Of a stretch of 64,000 nt of DNA, positions 53,069 through 61,757 are shown one piece after another. The first letter of the stretch is position 1. Every line of letters begins with the position of its first letter. The notes under the pieces are model-generated. The model was given only the letters and a program-made list of their open reading frames with translations, searched no databases and was not told the DNA's origin. A program made the position numbers and the translations under genes. This DNA comes from Bradyrhizobium symbiodeficiens (lineage in GTDB: Bacteria > Pseudomonadota > Alphaproteobacteria > Rhizobiales > Xanthobacteraceae), in contig NZ_CP029427.2 of the NCBI RefSeq assembly GCF_002266465.3, positions 2,730,501-2,794,500 of the forward strand, in the 5' to 3' direction.

Positions 53069-54084
53069 CGATGGGCGAGCGAGAGGCCGTGCCGCTGCTC
53101 GAGGTCGATAGCCTCGGCGTCGGTCTCAACACCAGCCGCGGGCGTGCGCAGGCCGTGCGCGATGTCCGCTTTACCCTGAAGCGCGGCGACACGCTGGGGC
53201 TGGTCGGCGAGTCTGGCTGCGGCAAGTCGATCACTGCGCTGTCCCTGATGGGGCTGCTGCCCGATAGCGCAGTGATCTCCGGTAGCATCAAGCTCGATGA
53301 TCACGAACTCGCCGGGCTTGCCGACGCGGACTATTGCAAGCTGCGTGGCAATCGCATCAGTATGATCTTCCAGGAGCCGATGACCGCTCTCAACCCGATG
53401 CATACGATCGGTCATCAGGTCGCCGAGCCGCTGCGGCGTCACAAGAACCATTCTGCGGCGCAGGCACGCAAGGAGGCGATCGCCTTGCTCGACCGCGTCG
53501 GACTGCCCGATGCTAACAGGCGCATCGACGCCTATCCCCACCAGTTCTCCGGCGGCCAGCGCCAGCGCATCACCATCGCGATGGCGCTGGCCTGCGAGCC
53601 AGACCTGTTGATCGCGGACGAGCCGACCACCGCGCTCGACGTCACCATCCAGGGCCAGATCCTCGACCTCATCGCCGATCTTGTCGAGGAGCGCGGCATG
53701 TCGATGATCCTGATCTCGCACGATCTCGGCGTCATCGCCGAGAACGTTCAGCGCATGATGGTGATGTATGGCGGCACGGTCGTCGAGAGCGGGCCGACCG
53801 ACGAGGTGTTCCGCCGCATGGGTCATCCCTATACGCAGGGCCTGTTCCGCGCCCGGCCGAAGCTTGGCGCGCGCAAGGGCACGCGGCTGAAGACGATCTC
53901 GGGCACCGTGCCGGAGCTTGCCGATCTGCCTTCCGGCTGCGCCTTCTCCGACCGCTGTCCGCTCGTGATCGACCGGTGCCGTGCCGCGCTTCCGCCGATG
54001 ATCGACGTCGGACCCGGGCACTTCGTCCGCTGCATCAGGACCGATGTCTCGATGTCGGAACGCGAGGGAGTGCTGACCGCATGA
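53065..54084 (+). CDS. peptide ABC transporter ATP-binding protein (DppD-like)
   Basis: ATPase of 339 residues: Walker A GESGCGKSI near residue 50, signature QFSGGQRQRI, Walker B LLIADEPTTALDV, H-loop LISHD, and the C-terminal oligopeptide-type cysteine region CAFSDRCPLVIDRCR, which in this family binds an iron-sulfur cluster. The ATG overlaps the DppC-like stop and the stop overlaps the DppF-like start. Confidence 0.93.
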   Translation: MTMGEREAVPLLEVDSLGVGLNTSRGRAQAVRDVRFTLKRGDTLGLVGESGCGKSITALSLMGLLPDSAVISGSIKLDDHELAGLADADYCKLRGNRISMIFQEPMTALNPMHTIGHQVAEPLRRHKNHSAAQARKEAIALLDRVGLPDANRRIDAYPHQFSGGQRQRITIAMALACEPDLLIADEPTTALDVTIQGQILDLIADLVEERGMSMILISHDLGVIAENVQRMMVMYGGTVVESGPTDEVFRRMGHPYTQGLFRARPKLGARKGTRLKTISGTVPELADLPSGCAFSDRCPLVIDRCRAALPPMIDVGPGHFVRCIRTDVSMSEREGVLTA

Positions 54085-55085
54085 CCGCTGCGCCGCTTCT
54101 CGACGTGAAGGATCTCGAGCAACGCTACGCTCTGCCGCGCGAAAGCCTGTTTCGCCCGCCGGGGCAGGTGCGTGCGCTCAATGGTGTGAACGTGCGGGTT
54201 GCCGCGGGCAGGAGCCTCGGAATCGTCGGCGAGTCCGGGTCGGGCAAGTCGACCTTCGCGCGGCTGGTGATGGCGCTGGAGCGGCCGACGTCGGGACAGG
54301 TCGCGCTGCTCGGCCGCGATCTCAATCGCATCTCCGCCGACGAGTTGCGTCACGCCCGCCGCGATTTCCAGATGGTGTTCCAGGACCCCTACGGCTCGCT
54401 CGATCCGCGGCAGACCATCGCGCGCATTGTCGCGGAACCGTTGACGGTGCTGGAGGGGGCCGATCGCGCCACGTTCGGTGAACGTGTCGCCGCGGCGCTG
54501 CGCCAGGTCGGCTTGCGCGGTGCCGACATGGAGAAATACCCGCACGAATTCTCCGGCGGCCAGCGCCAGCGCATCGCAATTGCGCGCGCGCTGATCACCC
54601 AGCCGAAGCTGATCGTCGCCGACGAGCCGGTCTCGGCGCTCGATGTCTCCGTGCAGGCGCAGGTGCTGAACCTGATGCAGGATCTGCAGGAGCAGTTCGG
54701 CCTCAGCTACGTCCTGATCAGCCACGACCTCGCCGTCGTCGACTATCTCTGCGACGAGGTCGCGGTGATGTATCTCGGCCGGATCGTCGAGCAGGGCCGC
54801 CCCGAAGACCTGTTCGAGCATTGCGCCCACCCCTATACGCGGGCGCTGCTGGAGGCGGTGCCGCGGGCGCGCGCCGGCGGCGGGCGGCGGCGGCGCGGGA
54901 GCCAGGCGATCGCCTCGCAATCGGCGGCCACCACCGGGTGCCCCTATGTCGTGCGCTGTCCGCTCGCCGACCAGCATTGCCGCGAGGCGCTGCCTGCGTT
55001 ACGCAAGGTGGGCGAGGGGCACCTTGCCGCCTGCCACAGGGCCGAGGCCGTGATGGCGTTGCCGCCGGCAGCCGTGGAAGGTTAG
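54081..55085 (+). CDS. peptide ABC transporter ATP-binding protein (DppF-like)
   Basis: Second ATPase, 334 residues: Walker A GESGSGKST near residue 55, QMVFQDPYGSLDPR (Q-loop of DppF), signature EFSGGQRQRI, Walker B LIVADEPVSALDV and the ending CPYVVRCPLADQHCRE. A basic patch GGGRRRRGS precedes that cysteine region. The binding-protein gene follows after 55 bp. Confidence 0.93.
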   Translation: MTAAPLLDVKDLEQRYALPRESLFRPPGQVRALNGVNVRVAAGRSLGIVGESGSGKSTFARLVMALERPTSGQVALLGRDLNRISADELRHARRDFQMVFQDPYGSLDPRQTIARIVAEPLTVLEGADRATFGERVAAALRQVGLRGADMEKYPHEFSGGQRQRIAIARALITQPKLIVADEPVSALDVSVQAQVLNLMQDLQEQFGLSYVLISHDLAVVDYLCDEVAVMYLGRIVEQGRPEDLFEHCAHPYTRALLEAVPRARAGGGRRRRGSQAIASQSAATTGCPYVVRCPLADQHCREALPALRKVGEGHLAACHRAEAVMALPPAAVEG

Positions 55086-55140
55086 TGTCCGGAGCAGGAT
55101 TGGCGTAGGCTTAAGAATAGAACAGGCCGGGGAGTTACGC

Positions 55141-56634
55141 ATGTTGAGGAAACTATCGATCGTCGCCTTTGCCGCCGCGCTGGTGGCAGCGCCTTTGCCC
55201 GTGCAGGCGCAGAGCAAGAAGGACAGCGTCGTCATGGGAATGACGCTGGAGCCGCCGGGGCTCGACCCCACCAATGCCGCCGCTGCTGCGATCGCTGAAG
55301 TCACGCTCTACAACATTTACGAGACGCTGACCAAGATCAACGAGGACGGCACTACCTCGCCGCTGCTGGCGGAGAGCTGGACCGCATCGCCCGATCTGAA
55401 GACCTACACGTTCAAGCTGCGCAAGGGCGTCAAATTCCACAATGGCGAGCCGTTCAATTCAGCGGCAGTGAAGTTCTCGTTCGAACGCAACGCGGCCGCG
55501 ACCAGCACCAACAAGGACAAGAGCCTGTTCCAGGCTTTCGAGAAGGTCGAGACGCCCGATGCCGACACCGTCGTCATCGCGGTGAAACATTCCGAGCCGA
55601 ACCTGCCGTTCCTGCTCGGACAGGCGAGCGGCTCGATCGTCGAGCCGAAGAGCGCGGCGACCAACGTCACGCAGCCGGTCGGGACCGGGCCCTATCAGCT
55701 TGGCGCCTGGGCCAAGGGCTCCTCGATCACGCTGACCAAATGGGCCGATTATCGCAACGCCTCCGCGATCAAGCTCTCGAAGGTGACGATCCGCTTCATC
55801 TCCGATCCGGCCGCCCAGGCCGCTGCGCTGCTCTCGAACGACGTCGACGCATTTCCGCGCATCGCGACCCGCGTCGTTGCTCAGTTCAAGTCCGATCCAC
55901 GCTTCACGGTGCTGATCGGCGGCTCCCGGGCCAAGACCATCGTCGCTATCAACCACCGCAAGAAGCCGCTCGACGACGTCCGCGTTCGTCGCGCCATCCT
56001 CGCCGCGATCGACCGCAAGGCGTTGATCGACGGCGCCGTCGAGGGCTTCGGCACGCCGATCGGCAGCTTCTACACGCCGGGATCGCTGGGCTATGTCGAC
56101 ACCACCGGCGTCAACCCCTACGACCCGGAGAAGGCCAAGAAGCTGCTCACGGAAGCCAGCGTCACCGCGCCGCTCGAGCTCTCGCTGAAACTGCCGCCGC
56201 CGCCTTACGCGCGGCAGGGTGGCGAGATCGTCGCGGCCCAGCTCGCCAAGGTCGGCATCGTCGCCAAGATCGAGAACGTCGAATGGGCGCAGTGGTTGTC
56301 GCAGGTGTTCGCGCCCAACGGTCCGCACAATTTCGACCTGACCATCGTCAGCCATGTCGAGCCGTTCGACCTCGTCAAGCTCACCGAGCCGGACTACTAT
56401 ATCGGTTACAACAACGAGGCCTTCAACGCGCTCTACAAGCAGATCGTGTCGACGCCGGACGAAGCCTCCCGCACCAAGCTGCTCGGCGACGCCCAGCGCA
56501 TGCTGGCCACCGACGCCGTCTCCGCCTACCTGTTCCAGCCGCAATGGCCGACCGTCACCAACAAGAAGCTGAAGGGCGTCTGGAAGGAAGTCCCGCAGTT
56601 CGAGAACGATTTCTCGGCGTGGTCCTGGGAATAG
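55141..56634 (+). CDS. peptide/nickel-type ABC transporter substrate-binding protein (DppA-like)
   Basis: Periplasmic binding protein of 497 residues, SBP family 5. Sec signal LSIVAFAAALVAAPLPVQAQ; mature start KKDSVVMGMTLEPPGLDPTN; conserved YTFKLRKGVKFHNGEPFNS. Unusually it is the last rather than the first gene of the operon. It is followed by a hairpin at 56669-56698. The ligand may be a peptide, amide or similar compound, given the amidase gene upstream. Confidence 0.92.
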   Translation: MLRKLSIVAFAAALVAAPLPVQAQSKKDSVVMGMTLEPPGLDPTNAAAAAIAEVTLYNIYETLTKINEDGTTSPLLAESWTASPDLKTYTFKLRKGVKFHNGEPFNSAAVKFSFERNAAATSTNKDKSLFQAFEKVETPDADTVVIAVKHSEPNLPFLLGQASGSIVEPKSAATNVTQPVGTGPYQLGAWAKGSSITLTKWADYRNASAIKLSKVTIRFISDPAAQAAALLSNDVDAFPRIATRVVAQFKSDPRFTVLIGGSRAKTIVAINHRKKPLDDVRVRRAILAAIDRKALIDGAVEGFGTPIGSFYTPGSLGYVDTTGVNPYDPEKAKKLLTEASVTAPLELSLKLPPPPYARQGGEIVAAQLAKVGIVAKIENVEWAQWLSQVFAPNGPHNFDLTIVSHVEPFDLVKLTEPDYYIGYNNEAFNALYKQIVSTPDEASRTKLLGDAQRMLATDAVSAYLFQPQWPTVTNKKLKGVWKEVPQFENDFSAWSWE

Positions 56635-56996
56635 CGAGCGCTCGAACAGATCGAAGGTTCGCCTCGACAATGGCCTCCTCCATCGGGAAGAGGCCATTGC
56701 TTCGACTACTCCAGGCAAAAAACGCGAAAACAACCCCATGCACAGTAGACGGGGCCAGCTATTTCAATGGCTTGCGGGGTCGCTCGGCATCATGCGCCAC
56801 GGCTGACGCCGCTCGATGCGTCGGGCAAAACACCGGCATGATGGCAGTATCTTGAGAAGGTCGCCTCGTTTCCTTCGAGCGCAGCTCTCGGTCGATTTCC
56901 AGACATTGAACGATCGAAATCCTCATGCGTTAGCTTGACGCAGGATGGCAGCTTGCCGCGCGATCCGCCGCCAGGGGGCACACGGAGTTCGGTTTC
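56635..56996. other. 362-bp gap with a terminator-like hairpin and no convincing gene
   Basis: AATGGCCTC (56669-56677) and GAGGCCATT (56690-56698) form a 9-bp stem with a 12-base loop, a probable 3' end for the peptide transporter transcript although no T run follows. The remaining bases to the CorA start are less GC-rich than their surroundings. They contain only short frames without ribosome-binding sites or recognisable content. Confidence 0.5.
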
Positions 56997-57971
56997 TTGC
57001 TCAAACTGTATAGATGGCCGTCAAATGACTGGCGAAGCATCAGCACGGAAATGCCCTCTGAGATCATCTGGGCCGACTTACTGAACGCGACCGACGAGGA
57101 AAAACAGTTTGTCGAACGGCTGTTGGGAATACGGATTCCGTCCCAGGATTCCCTTAGCGAGATCGAAGCATCGAGCCGACTGATCTTTGATCACGGCACG
57201 CTTTATCTCAGCTCTCCTGCAGTCCAGCCCGACGAGGGCGGCGAGGCCGAGATCACGCCCGTGGGCTTCGTCATCGGTCCCCACGTGCTGGTGACGGTGC
57301 GTTTTGCCCAACTGCCCATATTCGAGGCCGTCGGCGAGCGAATCGGCTCCGACGACAGTCTCGAGAACGGCATGTGCGTGTTCACCAGCTTGCTCGAAGC
57401 AATGGTCGATCGCGGCGCCGATGTCCTGGAGCATCTTGGTGCGAAAGTCGACGGGCTTTCGCGGGGCGTTTTCAAGGGCGGCCTCGTTCGCACCAAACGG
57501 CTGGCCCATTCCAGTCGCAGGATGAGGGAAGCGCTCGAAAACATCGGTGAACTCGCGGACAGATTGGCCAAGGCGCGGGACGTTCTGCTCGGGGTCGGCC
57601 GCATCGCATCGTTTGCTGGCGACGTCGGCAGCGAGTGGATCACGGCAGCCTCGAAGAAGCGTCTCGAAGCGGTGTCGAAGGACGTCGTCTCGCTCAACGA
57701 TTACGAGACGAGATTGTCCGACAAGATCCAGCTTCTGCTTGACGCTGTGCTCGGCTTCATCAACATCCAGCAGAACGAGCTGTTCAAGATCCTGACGATC
57801 GTGTCCGTCGTCGGTGTGCCCCCCACCATCCTGGTCGGAATCTGGGGCATGAACTTCAAGCACATGCCGGAGCTGGACTGGACGTTCGGCTATCCGCTGG
57901 CATGCCTCGCGATCATTGCAAGCGGCGTTCTGCCGCTGATCTGGTTCAAACGGCGCGGCTGGTTCGAATGA
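56997..57971 (+). CDS. CorA/ZntB family divalent cation transporter
   Basis: A 324-residue CorA-type protein: a long N-terminal cytoplasmic domain rich in helices (residues 1-255), then two C-terminal membrane segments. The pore signature W-GMN is near residue 284, followed by the periplasmic loop FKHMPELDW that carries the MPE element. The family carries Mg2+, Co2+ or Zn2+; the exact ion is not evident. The start is a TTG at 56997, ten bases after CACGGAG; no ATG gives a full N-terminus. Monocistronic. Confidence 0.88.
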   Translation: MLKLYRWPSNDWRSISTEMPSEIIWADLLNATDEEKQFVERLLGIRIPSQDSLSEIEASSRLIFDHGTLYLSSPAVQPDEGGEAEITPVGFVIGPHVLVTVRFAQLPIFEAVGERIGSDDSLENGMCVFTSLLEAMVDRGADVLEHLGAKVDGLSRGVFKGGLVRTKRLAHSSRRMREALENIGELADRLAKARDVLLGVGRIASFAGDVGSEWITAASKKRLEAVSKDVVSLNDYETRLSDKIQLLLDAVLGFINIQQNELFKILTIVSVVGVPPTILVGIWGMNFKHMPELDWTFGYPLACLAIIASGVLPLIWFKRRGWFE

Positions 57972-58006
57972 AAAAGCGGCGCACCGTTCGGAAACGATGC
58001 GCCGCT
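57971..58006 (-). terminator. rho-independent terminator for the esterase-dioxygenase operon
   Basis: On the minus strand AGCGGCGCATCGTT pairs with AACGGTGCGCCGCT with one mismatch and is followed by TTTTT (complement of 57971-57975), seven bases after the esterase stop. On the plus strand the same stem may help to end the CorA transcript. Confidence 0.8.
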
Positions 58007-58012
58007 CGTGGT

Positions 58013-58639
58013 TCATGCTGCCTTGGCGTCGACCTTGCCGATCCAGTCGCGGGCGAGCGTCACGTCGGCTTGCGACAATTGATGGCCCGCCGGCAGGACC
58101 CTGTGGGTCACGCTCGCGCCCGCTTGCGAGAGCAGAGCGGCAAGCTTGGCCGAATTGCCGGGCGGTACGATCGGATCGGTCTGGCCAGACAGTAGCAGGA
58201 TCGGCTTGCCTGCAAGATCGGCCGTGGGCGGATCCGACAGCGGCACCATCGCGCGCAGCAGGATTGCGCCAGCCAGCAATTCCGGTTGCAGCAGCAACAG
58301 CGCGGCTGCGATGTTGGCGCCGTTGGAGAAGCCGACCGCGACAGGCGCTGCGATGCCATATTGCTTCCGTGCCTCGCTGACGAAATCGCCGAGCTCGAGC
58401 GCGCGCCGCCGCACATCCTGCTCGTCGAAGACGCCTTCGGCGAGACGGCGGAAGAAGCGCGGCATGCCGTGCTCGAGCACGCGGCCGCGCGGCGAGAGCA
58501 GGGCCGAGCCAGGCGAGATCATCTTGCCGAGCCCGAGCAGATCGTTCTCGTCGCCGCCGGTGCCATGCAGCAGCAGGAGCGGAGGGGAGCCCGCGCTGAT
58601 CGCGGGCTCGAAGCGATGGATGAAGGCACTCTCGGTCAT
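58013..58639 (-). CDS. alpha/beta hydrolase, carboxylesterase/phospholipase family (MhqD-like)
   Basis: A 208-residue esterase of the YpfH/MhqD group. It has the oxyanion segment LLLLHGTGGDENDLLGLG near residue 25, the nucleophile elbow VGFSNGANIAAALL (Ser near 105), the Asp in LLLSGQTDPIVPP and the His in PAGHQLSQAD. Its start overlaps the stop of the ring-cleaving dioxygenase gene (ATGA). In Bacillus the mhqNOD operon encodes a similar dioxygenase-esterase pair for quinone detoxification. Confidence 0.88.
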   Translation of the reverse strand: MTESAFIHRFEPAISAGSPPLLLLHGTGGDENDLLGLGKMISPGSALLSPRGRVLEHGMPRFFRRLAEGVFDEQDVRRRALELGDFVSEARKQYGIAAPVAVGFSNGANIAAALLLLQPELLAGAILLRAMVPLSDPPTADLAGKPILLLSGQTDPIVPPGNSAKLAALLSQAGASVTHRVLPAGHQLSQADVTLARDWIGKVDAKAA

Positions 58640-59574
58640 GACACGCTCTCTTCCAGGCTCGGCAACACGTCCTCGATCTGCTTGCGCTGGGCTTCGAGGA
58701 AACTCGGCAGCTTGAGGTCGCGTCCCAGCGTCGCGACGGGTTCATCGACGGCGAAGCCGGGGATGTCGGTCGCGATCTCGAACAGCACGCCGCCGGGCTC
58801 GCGGAAGTAGATCGAGCGGAAGTAGTTGCGGTCCCTCTGCTCGGTCGGATGCAGGCCGTGACTGCTCACGAGCTGTTGCGCCATCTTGCCTTGCTCGGCG
58901 TCGTCCGCCGCGCGGAAGGCGATGTGATGCACGGATCCACCGCCCTGATGCCCACGCAGGAATCCCTTGGCCTCGTAGATGTCGACTACGCTGCCTTCGG
59001 CATCGCCCTGCGCCTTGAAGCGGATCACCGAGCCTTCGCGGCCGGTCTCCTTGAAGCCGAACACGTCGGTGAGGATAGCGGCCGTCTTCGCCGCGCTGTC
59101 GAGCAGCAAGGTTACGCCGTGGAAGCCGCGGATCGCATGCTCCGCCGGCACATCTCCGTTGCTCCAGCCAGGCTCGTTCTCGATGCCCGGCACGCCGACC
59201 AGCGCGAGGGCCATGCCGTCGGGATCGGTGAATGGCAGCACGGACTCGCCAAAGCGCTTCTCGAGCGCCTCATAGGCAATGCCCTTCTCCGTGAAGCGCT
59301 GGGTCCAGTAGCCGAGCGAGCGCTGCGGCACGCGGAACGCGGTCTGATGGGTCTCGCCGACGCCGCGGCGCCCGGCCGGAACGCCGGCCCAGGGAAAGAA
59401 GGTCAGGATGGTGCCGGGCCGGCCGGTCTCATCGCCGTAATAGAAATGATAGGTGCCGGGATCGTCGAAATTGACCGTCTTCTTGACGAAGCGCAGGCCG
59501 AGATCCCGGGTGTAGAAGCCGAAATTGCGGATGGGGTCGCCGGCGATCGCGGTCACATGGTGCAGTCCAGACAT
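58636..59574 (-). CDS. ring-cleaving dioxygenase, glyoxalase/VOC superfamily (MhqO-like)
   Basis: A 312-residue protein with two tandem VOC modules: LHHVTAIAGDPIRNFGFYTRDLGLRFV at the N-terminus and HAIRGFHGVTLLL near residue 145. Metal ligands are the His in each module start, VHHIAFRA and the Glu in FREPGGVLFEIATD. Such proteins cleave hydroquinones or catechols in quinone stress responses. It is the first gene of a two-gene operon divergent from a LysR gene. Confidence 0.9.
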   Translation of the reverse strand: MSGLHHVTAIAGDPIRNFGFYTRDLGLRFVKKTVNFDDPGTYHFYYGDETGRPGTILTFFPWAGVPAGRRGVGETHQTAFRVPQRSLGYWTQRFTEKGIAYEALEKRFGESVLPFTDPDGMALALVGVPGIENEPGWSNGDVPAEHAIRGFHGVTLLLDSAAKTAAILTDVFGFKETGREGSVIRFKAQGDAEGSVVDIYEAKGFLRGHQGGGSVHHIAFRAADDAEQGKMAQQLVSSHGLHPTEQRDRNYFRSIYFREPGGVLFEIATDIPGFAVDEPVATLGRDLKLPSFLEAQRKQIEDVLPSLEESVS

Positions 59575-59634
59575 TGTCGTCCTCCAAAGCTCGGGGAGCG
59601 TCTTGCTCTGGTTGGAAATATTGTTCCGCTTTGG

Positions 59635-59687
59635 ATTGGAGACAATCCATGCAAATATGACGGCTCTGTCTACGATTTGGAAACAAT
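59635..59687. promoter_or_regulatory. paired TTGGANACAA sites in the dioxygenase-LysR gap (candidate LysR operators)
   Basis: ATTGGAGACAAT (59635-59646) and TTTGGAAACAAT (59676-59687) are near-identical and their centres are 41 bp apart, about four helical turns. The first is extended by GGATTG/CAATCC arms. A weaker third copy, GTTGGAAATATT, starts at 59611. This spacing fits a LysR tetramer bound in the 128-bp divergent promoter. Confidence 0.55.
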
Positions 59688-59702
59688 CGGCGGAAATAGC
59701 CC

Positions 59703-60611
59703 GTGGATAAGCTCGGCAGCCTGCGGGCCTTCGTGAAAGTGGTCGAAAGCGGCAGTTTTGCCGAGGCGGGCCGCCAGTTGCGGCTGTCGCGCTCGGCGAT
59801 CAGCAAGTACATCGCCGACCTCGAGGAGAGCCTCGGCGTCCAGCTGTTGAACCGGACCACGCGGCATGCGAGCCCGACCGAGAGCGGCCAGCGCTATTTC
59901 GAACGCGCGCTCGTCATCCTTTCGGAGGTCGAGGCGGCCGATCAGGCGGTGACGCAAGCCCAGTCGGCGCCGCGTGGGCTGCTCCGCGTCAACGCACCGA
60001 TGTCGTTCGGCACGATGCGGTTAGGTCCGGTGCTCGCCGATTTCATGACGCGTCACGGCGAGCTTCAGCTCCAGATCGTGCTCAGCGACGACCTGCTCGA
60101 TCCCGTGCAGGACGGTTTCGACGTGACCTTGCGGATCGCGGAATTGGAATCGTCGAGCTTGATCGCGCGAAAGATCATGCCGGTGGCGCGCATGATCTGT
60201 GCGTCCCCGGATTATCTCGCGCGTCACGGCACGCCAAAACATCCGCAGGATCTGCGCGAGCACAATTCCCTGACCTACGGCTTCCTGCTCACCGGCAATC
60301 AGTGGAAGCTTACAGGCAGCGACGGCGACCACTGGATCCAGCCGGCCTGGTCGCTCTGCGTCAACAATGCCGAGGTGCTGCGCGATGTCGCGATCAAGGG
60401 CAGGGGGCTCGCGCTGCTGCCGGAGTTCATCGCCGCCGACGCTTTGCGGAAGGGCGAGCTGCGAACGGTGCTGGATAATTATTCCGCGCCGCCGCTCGCG
60501 CTTTACGCGGTGTATCCGCCGACCCGGCATCTGTCGGTGAAGGTGCGGCTGTTCATCGATTTCCTGGTCGAGCGGTTTGGGCGGGAAGAGGAGCGCGTGC
60601 AGGCGCGCTGA
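59703..60611 (+). CDS. LysR family transcriptional regulator (divergent from ring-cleaving dioxygenase)
   Basis: A 302-residue regulator of the CrgA-like LysR group. The helix-turn-helix is in LRAFVKVVESGSFAEAGRQL plus RLSRSAISKYIADLEESLGV, and the effector domain includes LRVNAPMSFGTMRLGPVLADF. The start is GTG 59703 after GGCGGAAA. Members of this subgroup often sense quinones or aromatic compounds next to their target oxidoreductase. It likely controls the dioxygenase-esterase operon. Confidence 0.9.
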   Translation: MDKLGSLRAFVKVVESGSFAEAGRQLRLSRSAISKYIADLEESLGVQLLNRTTRHASPTESGQRYFERALVILSEVEAADQAVTQAQSAPRGLLRVNAPMSFGTMRLGPVLADFMTRHGELQLQIVLSDDLLDPVQDGFDVTLRIAELESSSLIARKIMPVARMICASPDYLARHGTPKHPQDLREHNSLTYGFLLTGNQWKLTGSDGDHWIQPAWSLCVNNAEVLRDVAIKGRGLALLPEFIAADALRKGELRTVLDNYSAPPLALYAVYPPTRHLSVKVRLFIDFLVERFGREEERVQAR

Positions 60612-61019
60612 CGCGAAAGTGCCGGTCGATCAATGCTCCCGTGGACAGTTGCACTGCCGACGGCTTGATGTCCGGTTCGTCCTCGATCGCCTCGCGCACC
60701 GCGCTGATCAGGATCGGCTTGCTGACCATTTGAACGATGCCGGCGCCGGCGAGCCGCTCGCGCGCTGGACGACACATCCGCCGTCACGGCGATGACGCGC
60801 GGCGTGCTCGGTAGGCCGAGCTTGCCGAGCCTCGACGCCGCCTCGACGCCGTCCATGTCCGGCATGTGCAGATCCATCAGGATGACGTCGAATGATTGAT
60901 CACGGGCGAGCGCGACGGCCGATGTGCCGTCCGTGGCGATCGCGGCATGATGGCCGAGCCGGTTCGGAATGGCTTTGCCGACCTCGCGATTGACCGGATC
61001 GTCATCGACCAGCAACATG
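60612..61019 (-). pseudogene. remnant of a hybrid sensor kinase: receiver domain with truncated Hpt-like tail
   Basis: Reading leftward from about 61019: LRMLLVDDDPVNREVGKAI, then the phosphoacceptor region DVILMDLHMPDMDGVEAASR and RVIAVTADVSSSAR, a good receiver domain. At 60757-60767 two bases of a CG repeat are missing. The rest (ERLAGAGIVQMVSKPILISA) lies in another frame, where KPI is the receiver's conserved lysine. A following segment ending ALIDRHF looks like the start of an Hpt domain, then homology ends near the LysR gene. The kinase part is absent and a palindromic repeat lies exactly at the upstream edge. This is a decayed fragment, not a gene. Confidence 0.8.
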
Positions 61020-61040
61020 CGGAGCAAGGAGCCGTTGCGA

Positions 61041-61086
61041 CGAAGCAATCCAGAATCTTTCCGCGGAGAGACTCTGGATTGTTTCG
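61041..61086. repeat. intergenic palindromic repeat (CGAAGCAATCCAGA family)
   Basis: CGAAGCAATCCAGA (61041-61054) and TCTGGATTGTTTCG (61073-61086) are inverted arms around TCCGCGGA. Flanking GGAGCAAGGAGCCGTTGCGA and CCTCGCTCGCAAAGACGC belong to the longer form of this repeat. It lies between bluB and the sensor-kinase remnant and may have taken part in the truncation. Confidence 0.8.
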
Positions 61087-61120
61087 CCTCGCTCGCAAAG
61101 ACGCAGGACAGTGCGGCGTG

Positions 61121-61753
61121 CTAACGCCGCAGCGTAAACTCCTCGGCACCGCGCCGGTGTTCCCACTTCGCCTGCTCGAGCTCGGGCTGGTCGCATTCGA
61201 TCTCGGGATAACCGATGCAGAGATAGGAGATGAACTTCCAGCTATGAGGCACGTCGAGAATCGCGTGGATCCGATCCGGATTCAGAATCGACACCCAGCC
61301 AATGCCGATGCTCTCGGCGCGTGCGGCGAGCCACATCGCGGTGATGGCGGCGACGACGGAATATTCGATCGTCTCCGGCATGGTGGCGCGGCCGAGGCCG
61401 TGGCCGATGTCGCTGGCCTTGTCGGCGAACACGGCGAGATGGCCGGGGGCCTGTTCGAGGCCAGAGAGTTTCAGTGCGGCGTAGCGCGCCGCACGGTCGC
61501 CCGAATAGCAATTCAGTGCCTCGGCGTTACACGCCGTGAAATCGTCGATGATGGCGCGGCGCCGTGCAACATCGTCGACGACGACGAAGCGCCAGGGCTG
61601 GCTGAGGCCGACCGAGGGCGAAAGGCAGGCGGTCTCGATCAGGCGATCGATGGCGCCGGCCGGCAGTGGGTCAGTTCGAAAGCGGCGGACGTCGCGGCGC
61701 CACACGAACAGCTCGCGCAAGTGCTGACGGAAGGTATCGTCGAACTCGACCAT
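61121..61753 (-). CDS. bluB: 5,6-dimethylbenzimidazole synthase
   Basis: Nitroreductase-fold enzyme of 210 residues that breaks down reduced FMN with O2 to make 5,6-dimethylbenzimidazole, the lower ligand of vitamin B12. RRDVRRFRTDPLPAGAIDRL and CLSPSVGLSQPWRFVVVDD are the BluB-specific segments, and SIGIGWVSILNPDRIHAILD and LCIGYPEIECDQPELE close the fold. The start at 61753 (MVEFDDTF) lies 5 bp after cobS, so cobU-cobS-bluB form one operon. Confidence 0.93.
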   Translation of the reverse strand: MVEFDDTFRQHLRELFVWRRDVRRFRTDPLPAGAIDRLIETACLSPSVGLSQPWRFVVVDDVARRRAIIDDFTACNAEALNCYSGDRAARYAALKLSGLEQAPGHLAVFADKASDIGHGLGRATMPETIEYSVVAAITAMWLAARAESIGIGWVSILNPDRIHAILDVPHSWKFISYLCIGYPEIECDQPELEQAKWEHRRGAEEFTLRR

Positions 61754-61757
61754 GAAA

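Noticed and set aside
56790..56981. 63-residue minus-strand frame in the gap before the CorA gene
   Set aside because: No ribosome-binding site, domain or signal features; composition not gene-like.
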